A stretch of 16,525 nt of DNA from an uncultured Enterorhabdus sp. (GTDB lineage: Bacteria; Actinomycetota; Coriobacteriia; Coriobacteriales; Eggerthellaceae), in contig CANSES010000026.1 in NCBI GenBank assembly GCA_947645965.1, positions 1 to 16,525 of the forward strand, read 5' to 3'. Positions 1 through 5,954 of this stretch are shown one piece after another (the stretch's first letter is position 1; each line of letters starts with the position of its first letter). The position numbers and the translations under genes were made by a program. The notes under the pieces are model-generated. The model made no database searches. It was not told the DNA's origin and worked only from the letters and a program-made list of their open reading frames with translations.

Positions 1-200
1 TTCAGCAGCACATGGCCCGACGTGGGCCGATCCACCCCGCCGATGAGGTGCAGCAGGGTGGATTTCCCCGAGCCCGACGACCCCACAATGGCCACGAACT
101 CGCCCTCGGCCACGGAAAACGACACGTCGTCCAAGGCCCGCGTAGCCGCCTCGCCCTCCCCGTAGATCTTCGTCAAATGGCTGACGGTCAGCATATCCAT
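1..200 (-). CDS. ABC transporter ATP-binding protein, N-terminal part (cut by window edge)
   Basis: This is the first ~66 codons of an ABC ATPase, truncated by the left edge. The reverse-strand translation begins [14 protein letters not shown] and reaches a Walker A motif, GSSGSGKST, followed by [14 protein letters not shown]. The spacing and the wording around Walker A fit the MacB/LolD/BceA group, whose members power export or extraction of lipids or antimicrobial peptides with a separate permease. The start at 200 is chosen because the ATG four bases upstream (204) is in another frame and soon stops. A purine-rich AGGAG/AAAGGTG stretch lies 5-12 bases ahead. The upstream neighbours on the same strand are a toxin-antitoxin pair and then a two-component system of the kind that often controls such transporters. 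The permease would lie outside the window. The Walker B and signature motifs are not visible, so the exact subfamily is uncertain. Confidence 0.9.
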   Translation of the reverse strand, partial: MDMLTVSHLTKIYGEGEAATRALDDVSFSVAEGEFVAIVGSSGSGKSTLLHLIGGVDRPTSGHVLL

Positions 201-273
201 GCCATCACCTTTCTCCTGCGATTCCAATCTACGGAACAGTATGGGCAAGCCTTCTTGCTCACCCCTAACGCGC

Positions 274-293
274 CCATTACGATGCTGTAATGG
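274..293. repeat. Small inverted repeat in the toxin-ABC spacer
   Basis: CCATTAC (274-280) and GTAATGG (287-293) form a perfect 7-base inverted repeat around a 6-base loop in the 105-base spacer between the toxin stop and the ABC ATPase start. No T-run follows on either strand, so it is a poor intrinsic terminator. It could be an operator for the ABC gene. I see no convincing -35/-10 pair in the rest of the spacer. Confidence 0.4.
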
Positions 294-305
294 AGAAGAA
301 GGCCG

Positions 306-617
306 CTACCGCCTCCCAAGGCGCTTCTCGGCAGCTTTGTAGACAGCGCTCTTGTCGCGACGGCCGATGGCCACAATCTCAACGATTTCCACCGTGCCGT
401 CTTCCAAAATACGGAAGACAAGGCGGATACCCGCCTCGCGCCATTTGAGCTTCTTGCATCCGGCCAGCGCCCCATGAAGTGGAGCACCCAGTTCGTCAGC
501 ACGCTCTTCGAGCTTGCGGAGACCCACGTCAACCAGGCGCCGCGTCGATCCATCGAGTTTCACGTACTCCTTGCGGGTGCCCTCGTCAATGAAGGCGAGC
601 CGGTACCGCCCGCTCAC
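306..617 (-). CDS. RelE/ParE-family toxin of a type II toxin-antitoxin pair
   Basis: A 103-residue basic protein. The middle, with KLDGSTRRLVDVGLRKLEERADELG, then LAGCKKLKWREAGIRLVFRI and a C-terminal VEIVEIVAIGRRDKSAVY, follows the RelE/ParE fold pattern: helical hairpin, then strands carrying the LK(W/L)R..G.R..YR-like core, then a terminal strand and helix. Members typically cleave mRNA at the ribosome or poison gyrase; which applies here cannot be decided. The start is a GTG at 617 whose bases overlap the antitoxin stop (GTGA), a 4-base overlap typical of translational coupling in antitoxin-first modules. The pair sits between a two-component system and an ABC transporter on the same strand. 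The length is normal for the family, so it looks intact. Confidence 0.82.
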   Translation of the reverse strand: MSGRYRLAFIDEGTRKEYVKLDGSTRRLVDVGLRKLEERADELGAPLHGALAGCKKLKWREAGIRLVFRILEDGTVEIVEIVAIGRRDKSAVYKAAEKRLGRR

Positions 618-976
618 TCGAAAAGCTCCTCGTCGGGAATGGCGCTGGCGTCAATGGCCTCGAACGCTTCGTGGGCGTCTTCGCCAAGGACCTCCCTGAA
701 AGAAATGGGACGATGGTCGGGATCGGCATCGGCAGCCGCTATGCGCTCTGCCGCGATGCGATCGAACTCGAGCTCGCGAAAGTACTGGAGCTCGCCGTAC
801 ATCCTCTCATAGGTCTCATAGTCGAGAAGGACGGAATCGATGCCGTTGCGACCGGAAATGTACTGGGGCGATGTGCGAGCACGCTTCCTGAGAGCCGAAA
901 ACTCCTTGCTCGCCACCGTAGCCGACACAATTTGATCGCGCGTGAATGTCGGCTTTTCCAAAATCGTTGGCGCCAT
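614..976 (-). CDS. Phd/YefM-like antitoxin
   Basis: A 120-residue acidic protein directly upstream of, and overlapping, the RelE-like toxin. Residues ~15-60 (TVASKEFSALRKRA ... GIDSVLLDYETYERMYGEL) match the Phd/YefM pattern of an N-terminal DNA-binding fold ending in a 'VLLxxExYE' segment. The acidic C-terminal part (DHRPISFREVLGED and on to DEELFE) would be the flexible toxin-neutralising tail. In this family the antitoxin, alone or with toxin, represses its own promoter. Consistent with that, inverted repeats lie just upstream (1000-1039 and 1092-1146). The ATG at 976 is preceded by GAGGAG at a short spacing of 3-4 bases. The fold is assigned by pattern only, and an AbrB-like alternative is less likely. 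Confidence 0.75.
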   Translation of the reverse strand: MAPTILEKPTFTRDQIVSATVASKEFSALRKRARTSPQYISGRNGIDSVLLDYETYERMYGELQYFRELEFDRIAAERIAAADADPDHRPISFREVLGEDAHEAFEAIDASAIPDEELFE

Positions 977-999
977 AGTCTCCTCGCTTTCCTAGGAAA

Positions 1000-1039
1000 T
1001 AAAATCCATATTTCATTTCATATTGTACTATGGATTTTA
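1000..1039 (-). promoter_or_regulatory. Putative promoter and operator of the toxin-antitoxin operon
   Basis: TAAAATCCATA (1000-1010) and TATGGATTTTA (1029-1039) form a perfect 11-base inverted repeat. Between the arms, reading leftward, is TACAAT (1027-1022), a good -10 box placed about 46 bases before the antitoxin ATG. The -35 is weak. A repeat flanking a -10 box is what an autoregulated antitoxin operator would look like. This is sequence-level inference only. Confidence 0.55.
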
Positions 1040-1091
1040 AGACACCACTTAAGTTGTAACCGAGACCGAAAGATTGGCGCCTCAAGACAGA

Positions 1092-1146
1092 TAATGCTCC
1101 ATATTTCGAACGTTATGCCGCTTAATGTTCGAAATATGGAGCATTA
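1092..1146. repeat. 20-base perfect inverted repeat between sensor kinase and antitoxin
   Basis: TAATGCTCCATATTTCGAAC (1092-1111) is perfectly complementary to 1127-1146. After one G/T position, three more pairs (1113-1115 with 1123-1125) leave a 7-base loop. It lies 16 bases past the kinase stop and ~115 bases before the antitoxin start. It is AT-rich in a GC-rich region and has no U-run on either strand, so it is not a canonical terminator. The inner motif TCCATATTTC recurs at 1005-1014 in the putative antitoxin operator, which suggests a common binding protein. A short mobile-element remnant or target-site duplication hairpin is the alternative. Confidence 0.85.
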
Positions 1147-1162
1147 ACCCGTAGTCCAAATT

Positions 1163-2275
1163 CTACACCACGAGCTTCGGGAAGGCGATTTCGAAGCGGG
1201 CGCCGCCCTCGGGATTGTTGGCGGCCCGCAAGGTGCCGCCCTGGGCCGAGATGAGGGCCTGGGCCAGGGAAAGGCCGATGCCAAAGCCAGCAGGCTGGCG
1301 CACCTCATCGATAACAGCCGCAGCCACGGACGGGTGTGCTCCGGCGGCGCCGGTGCCCCCGCCGTCTTCCCCGTCCTGGAGGCCGTTCGCGCCCCTTGTG
1401 TCTTCCGCGCCCCGAGCCCCCTCGTCGCGACCGCGGTAGAAGCGCTCGAAGATGTGGGGCAGATCCTCCGCCGCGATACCGGGGCCCGTGTCGCTCACTG
1501 CCAAGGTGGTGGCCAGGGCATCTTCCCGCACGGTCACCGTCACGGTGCCGCCGGCGGGAGTGTGCTCCATGCAGTTCTTCACGATGTTCTCCAAAGCCTC
1601 GGCGCTCCACGGGGCATCGCCGACGAAGGTGGCGGCCTCGTCCACATCCATCACCAGGTTCACATCCCGCAGATCCATGGCCGTGGCCAAGGGCCCCACG
1701 GCCCGACGGGCCACCTCGCCGGCCCGTACGTCGCGGCGCTCCACGTGCATGGCGCCCGCGTCCACCTTGGCGATTTTAAGCAGCGTGGTCACGAGCCAGG
1801 ACACCTGGTCGAGCATCCCCTCCAGCTCCCGCACGAGGCGACGGCGCTCCCGCCCGTCGTCGGTGCGCTCGATGAGGGGTAACATGAGGCCGATGGCCGT
1901 CAGCGGCGTGCGAATCTGATGGGACACGTCGGCCAGGGCGTCGGCCAGGGCGTTGCGCTCGTGGGACAACTGGTCACGCGTGCGCCCCAGGCGCGCGACC
2001 ATCTTCGCCAGCTCACTCGTCAGAATTGCCACGTCGCCCTCGCGGCACGTGGAGAAGTCCACCCGTCGGCCGCCGTGCAGCACCTCGTCGATCTCGGTTG
2101 CCAGGCGCATGATCTGGCGATGGCGGTACAGCGAGATGCCGCAGAAAAGCCCGAGGGACACCAGCCCCATGGCCACCACCCACAGCTTCGCATCAGCCGG
2201 GGCCAGCCACGCCAGCACCGCGCAGAGGGCCGTCAGCACCGCCGCCTGGCGCAGCAGCGCGGCATAGGAGCCCAT
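1163..2275 (-). CDS. Sensor histidine kinase, intramembrane-sensing type, with enlarged ATP lid
   Basis: A 370-residue membrane kinase. Two hydrophobic helices (about 8-27 and 31-50) are joined by only a few residues, so almost nothing is exposed outside. This is the Bce/intramembrane-sensing layout, in which an ABC transporter usually provides the signal. A short HAMP-like or linker region follows, then the H-box DVSHQIRTPLTAI (phospho-accepting His119), the N-box with N230 and N234, the G1 box DTGPG (262-266), FERFYRG, and the G2 box GFGIGLSL (330-337). Between FERFYRG and G2 there are about 45 residues rich in Gly, Ala, Asp and Glu, far longer than the usual ATP lid. The start ATG (2275) abuts the regulator's TAG, and its GGGGGAG ribosome site lies inside the regulator's last codons, so the two are co-translated. 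It presumably phosphorylates that regulator. Confidence 0.93.
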   Translation of the reverse strand: MGSYAALLRQAAVLTALCAVLAWLAPADAKLWVVAMGLVSLGLFCGISLYRHRQIMRLATEIDEVLHGGRRVDFSTCREGDVAILTSELAKMVARLGRTRDQLSHERNALADALADVSHQIRTPLTAIGLMLPLIERTDDGRERRRLVRELEGMLDQVSWLVTTLLKIAKVDAGAMHVERRDVRAGEVARRAVGPLATAMDLRDVNLVMDVDEAATFVGDAPWSAEALENIVKNCMEHTPAGGTVTVTVREDALATTLAVSDTGPGIAAEDLPHIFERFYRGRDEGARGAEDTRGANGLQDGEDGGGTGAAGAHPSVAAAVIDEVRQPAGFGIGLSLAQALISAQGGTLRAANNPEGGARFEIAFPKLVV

Positions 2276-2947
2276 CTACTCCCCCACCTTGTAGCCGAGC
2301 CCGCGCACCGTCACGATAATCTGCGGATCGGACGGGTCGGTCTCCACCTTCTCCCGCAGACGCTTGATGTACACGTTCAGGGCGTTGTCCGACACATACT
2401 CGCCGGCGCTGTCCCAAATGGCGTCGCGCAGCATCTCGCGGGTGACGAGCCTGCCCTTATGCTGCAGAAAATAGAGCAGCAACCGGTACTCCAGCGCCGA
2501 GAGGAACACCTCGACGGCTCCCTTGGTCACCGCGCCCGATGTCACATCCAGCCGCACATCGCCGGCGGCAAGCACGCTTTCGGCCGCTCCCGTGCGCCGC
2601 AGGGCCCCGCGCATGCGGCTCACCAGCTCGCGGGCGCGGAAGGGCTTGGCAATGTAATCGACGGCCCCCATATCGAGGCCGGCCACGGTGGAGTACTCGT
2701 CGTCGGAGGCGGTCAGGAAGATGGCGGGCATGTCCGGCGCCACCTCGCGGGCGGCCGCGCACACGGCGAACCCGTTGCCCTGGGCCAGGGTCACGTCCAA
2801 AAGCGCGATATCGAAGCGCTCGGCAGCCAGGCGCGCGCAGGCCCCGTCCTGGGTCGCCTCCGCCGTGACCGCAAAGCCCTCATCGGCCAACAGCTCCGAC
2901 AGCGTGCGCACGATGGCGCTGTCGTCTTCCACCAAAAGCACGCGCAT
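2276..2947 (-). CDS. OmpR/PhoB-family response regulator
   Basis: A 223-residue two-domain regulator. The receiver domain shows the acidic pair D8-D9 after the first strand (RVLLVEDD), phospho-acceptor D51 (LLDVTLAQGNGF), T79 and K101 (IAKPF). The loop after D51 has Ala where Pro is usual. The C-terminal winged-helix domain (about 128-223) has the family pattern, with LSALEYRLLLYFLQH, VTREMLRDAIW, NALNVYIKRLREKV and TVRGLGYK. The ATG at 2947 is preferred over one 30 bases upstream because AAAGGGG precedes it and homologues start just before RVLLVEDD. The cognate kinase follows directly with no spacer. Likely targets are its own promoter and the ABC transporter downstream, by analogy with Bce-type systems. 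Confidence 0.94.
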   Translation of the reverse strand: MRVLLVEDDSAIVRTLSELLADEGFAVTAEATQDGACARLAAERFDIALLDVTLAQGNGFAVCAAAREVAPDMPAIFLTASDDEYSTVAGLDMGAVDYIAKPFRARELVSRMRGALRRTGAAESVLAAGDVRLDVTSGAVTKGAVEVFLSALEYRLLLYFLQHKGRLVTREMLRDAIWDSAGEYVSDNALNVYIKRLREKVETDPSDPQIIVTVRGLGYKVGE

Positions 2948-2972
2948 AATGCCCCTTTCTCGTTCGGGCACC

Positions 2973-3010
2973 ATCATAGCGAAAGCGCCCCAGCTGCGGG
3001 ACGCTTTCGC
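2973..3010 (-). promoter_or_regulatory. Candidate promoter of the two-component operon overlapped by an inverted repeat
   Basis: Reading leftward, TATGAT (2978-2973) is a good -10 box 26 bases before the regulator ATG. Immediately upstream lies the inverted repeat GCGAAAGCG (2979-2987) / CGCTTTCGC (3002-3010), with three further inner pairs (CCC/GGG). It occupies the -10 to -35 interval. No T-run follows the hairpin, so a repressor or regulator site is favoured over a coaBC terminator, though it might serve both roles. Confidence 0.5.
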
Positions 3011-3044
3011 GAAAAACCTGGGGTTGCTTACGGAAGCGTAATGG

Positions 3045-4577
3045 CTAGGCCAGGTGCGCGGCCACCACTTCCACGAGGCGACCGGCCACAGCGCGCTTGC
3101 TCATAAGGGGCAAAAGCACCTCGTCATCAGCCGTGACCAGCCATACCTCATCGTCGTCGGTGCCGAAGGCGAGTCCGTCGCCCACCTGGTTCGCCACGAT
3201 CATGTCGGCATTCTTCTTCTGCAGCTTGGCGTGGGCGTTCATGAGCACGTCGTTGGTCTCGGCGGCAAAGCCCACCACGTACTGGCCAGGTCGTTTGCCC
3301 GCAGCCAAGGTAGCCAGAATGTCGGGGTTCTCGGTCAGGGGCACGTTGGCCAGGGCCGCATCGTCGCGGCCCTTCTTCAGCTTGCGGTCGGCCGGATTCG
3401 CCGGACGCAGGTCGGCCACAGCCGCGGCGAAGATGGCCGCATCGGCTGTGGGGAACACCTCGGAGGCAGCGGCCAGCATGTCGCGGGCCGTCTTCACGGG
3501 CACCACTTCTACCCCGGCCGGCGCCCCCAGGGCCACGGGCCCCGACACGAGCACCACCCGGGCACCGGCGGCAGCCGCGGCCTCGGCTATGCAATAGCCC
3601 ATCTTGCCCGAAGAGTAGTTGGAAATGTAGCGCACCGCGTCGATGGGCTCCACCGTGGGGCCCGCCGTCACGAGCACCGTGCGGCCCGCGAGCGCGCCGG
3701 CTGGCATCGTCGCCGCCCCATCGGCCACAGCCGCCGGCAGCGGAGCAGCGCTGGCCGCAGGTGCACCGGGTGTCGCAATCTCCCCCGATGCCGCTGACAT
3801 CAGCCCATCACCGGCCCCGGGCACGTCCGCCGCTTCCCCCGACGCCGCGCCGGCCGCCACGACACTCCCTGAAGTTGACACGCAAGGCACCGCAGCTCCA
3901 GCCACCGGCTGCGCCCCTTCGTCGCCTGAGGCGCCGCGGCCCGCAGAAACGGCGCGCAATGATTCAACCACCGTGGCGAACGGCACTTCCCCATAGGACT
4001 CGCAGGCAGCCCGCAGGGCTTCCTCGCCCACCCGCTCGGTCAGGAGCGCCAAGGTCTCGCGCACCACGACGGCCGGGTCGGCCAAGCGGCCGCGCCCCAC
4101 ATCGCCACAGGCCAGGTATCCCGCATCCCCCTCGATGAAGCGCACGCCGCGCGCCCGCAGCGTGGCCATGTTCTCCTGAGTGGGCGCCGCCTCGTACATG
4201 TGCACGTTGGCCGCCGGAGCGATGGCCAGCGTGGCCGTGGTGGCCAGCGCCGTGGTGGACAGCAGATCATCGGCAATGCCGCAGGCCACCTTCGCCATCA
4301 TGTTGGCCGTGCAGGGGGCGATCAGGAACACGTCGCACTCCTGGGCAAGCGAGATATGGTGGATGGGGTCGGACGGATCGTCGAACAGACCCACGGCCAC
4401 CTTCTCGTGGGTGAGCGCCCGGAAGGTTACCGGGTCCACGAAGTGCGTGCCGTGCTCGGTCATGACCACCTTCACCCGCACGCCCGTCTTCTGCAAACCG
4501 CGCACGATCTCGCAGGCCTTATAGGCCGCGATGCACCCGGTCACGCCCACCAAAACACAGGGCCGCTCCACGCTCAT
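3045..4577 (-). CDS. coaBC: Bifunctional phosphopantothenoylcysteine decarboxylase / phosphopantothenate-cysteine ligase
   Basis: Catalyses two consecutive steps of coenzyme A synthesis: joining 4'-phosphopantothenate to cysteine (CoaB) and FMN-dependent decarboxylation to 4'-phosphopantetheine (CoaC). The CoaC half (1-~190) has LVGVTGCIAAYK, the catalytic-histidine motif PIHHISL (73-74), an Asn in PAAN (N124; the family usually reads PAMN), and YLACGDVGRGRLAD with active cysteine C157. The CoaB half (299-510) has VLVTAGPTVEPIDAVRYISN, YSSGKMG, the KLKK motif near 399-402 and NADMIVANQV. The two are separated by about 90-100 residues of Ala/Gly/Pro/Ser-rich sequence, so the protein is 510 residues against ~400 usually. 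The ATG at 4577 has AAGGAG five bases ahead. A start 30 bases upstream would overlap the -10 box and is rejected. Confidence 0.96.
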   Translation of the reverse strand: MSVERPCVLVGVTGCIAAYKACEIVRGLQKTGVRVKVVMTEHGTHFVDPVTFRALTHEKVAVGLFDDPSDPIHHISLAQECDVFLIAPCTANMMAKVACGIADDLLSTTALATTATLAIAPAANVHMYEAAPTQENMATLRARGVRFIEGDAGYLACGDVGRGRLADPAVVVRETLALLTERVGEEALRAACESYGEVPFATVVESLRAVSAGRGASGDEGAQPVAGAAVPCVSTSGSVVAAGAASGEAADVPGAGDGLMSAASGEIATPGAPAASAAPLPAAVADGAATMPAGALAGRTVLVTAGPTVEPIDAVRYISNYSSGKMGYCIAEAAAAAGARVVLVSGPVALGAPAGVEVVPVKTARDMLAAASEVFPTADAAIFAAAVADLRPANPADRKLKKGRDDAALANVPLTENPDILATLAAGKRPGQYVVGFAAETNDVLMNAHAKLQKKNADMIVANQVGDGLAFGTDDDEVWLVTADDEVLLPLMSKRAVAGRLVEVVAAHLA

Positions 4578-4605
4578 TTGCTCTCCTTCCAAAAGGTTTC
4601 CGCCC

Positions 4606-4611
4606 ATTATA
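4606..4611 (-). promoter_or_regulatory. -10 box of the coaBC promoter
   Basis: Reading leftward, a perfect TATAAT lies at 4611-4606, about 28 bases before the coaBC ATG, implying a short leader of roughly 20 bases. No good -35 is seen at 16-18 bases upstream (the region reads CCCTTTTCGC). It lies just past the hairpin that would end transcription from the gene upstream. Confidence 0.6.
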
Positions 4612-4630
4612 CGCGACCGAGCAGCGAAAA

Positions 4631-4650
4631 GGGCGGCCTAAAGGCCGCCC
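4631..4650 (-). terminator. Rho-independent terminator upstream of coaBC
   Basis: On the minus strand GGGCGGCC TTTA GGCCGCCC is followed directly by TTTTC: an 8-base GC stem, a 4-base loop and a short T-run. It would stop leftward transcripts from the dehydrogenase gene or the inverted-repeat region just ahead of the coaBC promoter. The plus strand has no T-run. Confidence 0.7.
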
Positions 4651-4662
4651 CTACGGTAGGTA

Positions 4663-4672
4663 TGTTGCAACA
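4663..4672. repeat. 10-base palindrome TGTTGCAACA
   Basis: A perfect 10-base palindrome in the gap between the coaBC promoter and the long inverted repeat. It could be a regulator site or chance; nothing else supports a role. Confidence 0.3.
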
Positions 4673-4690
4673 AAATCAGCGGGCGGCTAC

Positions 4691-4896
4691 GGCTAGGGCG
4701 GCGAAGGGGACGCCCTCTCGACGACCTCTGATCGCCCCGCGGAGAACGCGGCCCTTAAGAAGCAGATTCCACTTCAGCAGCAGCGATGCCGGGACAGTAC
4801 CGACCCATGTGCGTCATCCCCTCTGCTTCTGCAGCCGCGTTCGCAGCGGGATAAGCGATCAGCGGACGGCGAGAGGGCATCCCCTTCGCCGTCCGC
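4691..4896. repeat. Long (~200-base) imperfect inverted repeat filling the dehydrogenase-coaBC gap
   Basis: Two inverted copies of a ~75-base sequence (about 4695-4766 and 4822-4894) flank a 55-base centre. Blocks that pair include 4700-4720 with 4870-4890 (20 of 21), 4728-4735 with 4855-4862 (8 of 8), 4744-4752 with 4834-4842 (9 of 9) and 4758-4766 with 4822-4830 (9 of 9). Small gaps of four and two bases are needed; complementarity is about 85% by hand alignment. The right arm also contains its own 11-base hairpin (4862-4872 with 4886-4896). The centre holds GGG/CCC and GATG/CATC pairs. I see no convincing gene. It could be a non-autonomous mobile element, a dispersed palindromic repeat, or a structured RNA or 3' element of the dehydrogenase transcript. 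Confidence 0.8.
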
Positions 4897-4910
4897 GGCC
4901 CCGCAGCTTC

Positions 4911-5831
4911 TTACATGTTCACGCAGTGGATCTTCTCGCCGCGCTCCAGGTAGGCCATGACCTCCTCCACGGCCATCTTGGCGCAGTTGTCCTCGGCCTC
5001 GGCGGTAGACGCGCCCAGATGCGGCATGACGATGGCGCGCTCCATCTTCACCACGGCCGGGTTCGCGAAGTCGGTCACGTAGGCGGAAACCTTGCCGCTC
5101 TCCAGGGCAGCAGCCATGGCCGCATCGTCCACGAGCACGTCGCGGGAGAAGTTCAGGAACACCACGCCGTCCTTCATCTGGTCGATGGCGTCGCCGTTGA
5201 TCATGAGCTTGGTGGCGGGCAGCGCCGGCACGTGGATGGTGATGAAATCGCAGGCCGGATACAGTTTGGCCAGGTCGTCGGTGAACTCCACCGCAGGCGA
5301 AATACGCTCGTGCACGGTGATGCCGTCCATGGCCGGGTCGTAGCCGATGACCTTCATGCCCAGCGCCTCGGCCGCGCTCGCCACCTTGGCCCCAATGGCC
5401 CCCAGGCCGATGACGCCGAGGGTCTTGCCCATGATCTCGCCGCCGGCGAACTGCTTCTTGGCCTTCTCGGCGGACTTGCCCACGTTCTCGTCGTCGGCGT
5501 TGTCGCGCACCCAGGCCACGCCGCCGATGATGTCGCGGGAGGCCAGCAGCATACCGGCCAGCACCAGCTCCTTCACGGCGTTGGCGTTGGCGCCCGGGGT
5601 GTTGAACACGGCGATGCCGGCCTCGGCGAAGGCGTCGAGCGGGATGTTGTTCACACCGGCGCCAGCGCGGGCCACGGCCTTCAAGTTCGCGGGAATGTCC
5701 ATGGCGTGCATGTCGGCGGAGCGCACCAGGATGGCGTCGGCCTCTTCCACGTTGTCGGTCAGCTCGTAGTCACCGGTGAGCAGATCAAGGCCGACGGGAG
5801 AGATATTGTTCAGGCAGTGAATCTTGTACAT
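4911..5831 (-). CDS. D-3-phosphoglycerate dehydrogenase-like 2-hydroxyacid dehydrogenase, ACT-less
   Basis: A 306-residue NAD-dependent dehydrogenase closest in wording to 3-phosphoglycerate dehydrogenases (first step of serine synthesis): ILVRSADMHAMDIP, KAVARAGAGVNNIPLDAFAEAG, FNTPGANANAVKELV. The nucleotide-binding domain has GLGAIG (142-147) followed by D165 at the end of the second strand, favouring NAD. The catalytic arginine R230 (NFSRDVLVD) and histidine H271 (MPHLGAST) are present, but where most relatives have Asp-Val-Phe-x-x-Glu-Pro this one reads TDFANP, so the usual catalytic Glu is not evident. The protein stops at IHCVNM, where longer homologues continue into an ACT serine-binding domain. 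Downstream DNA is the inverted repeat, with no ACT remnant seen. AAGGAG precedes the ATG. No serC or serB is nearby, so a role on another hydroxyacid remains possible. Confidence 0.85.
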   Translation of the reverse strand: MYKIHCLNNISPVGLDLLTGDYELTDNVEEADAILVRSADMHAMDIPANLKAVARAGAGVNNIPLDAFAEAGIAVFNTPGANANAVKELVLAGMLLASRDIIGGVAWVRDNADDENVGKSAEKAKKQFAGGEIMGKTLGVIGLGAIGAKVASAAEALGMKVIGYDPAMDGITVHERISPAVEFTDDLAKLYPACDFITIHVPALPATKLMINGDAIDQMKDGVVFLNFSRDVLVDDAAMAAALESGKVSAYVTDFANPAVVKMERAIVMPHLGASTAEAEDNCAKMAVEEVMAYLERGEKIHCVNM

Positions 5832-5954
5832 GGGGCGCTCCTTCTCGCGATATCCGCGGAACCTGGTTCAAATACCACCCGCAGCATACCGCGAAACCGC
5901 GCCCGTCCCGCGCCGCCGCCGCACAGACGGGTCAAATGCGCACGGGGATGGCGA

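Noticed and set aside
1105..1115. TTCGAACGTTA shared by this palindrome and the leuS 3' end (15484-15494), and its resemblance to a LexA box
   Set aside because: One 11-base match in 16 kb, with the second copy overlapping a stop codon, is weak; the GAAC/GTTC arms lack the spacing of known actinobacterial or Gram-positive LexA boxes.
1092..1146. Long inverted repeat as terminator of the sensor kinase transcript
   Set aside because: There is no U-run on the minus strand after the hairpin and the stem is AT-rich; the motif sharing with the antitoxin operator favours a binding site or element remnant.
4767..4910. Remnant of an ACT domain after the dehydrogenase stop
   Set aside because: The in-frame translation downstream is Ala/Arg/Pro-rich and does not resemble ACT; the DNA is explained by the inverted repeat.
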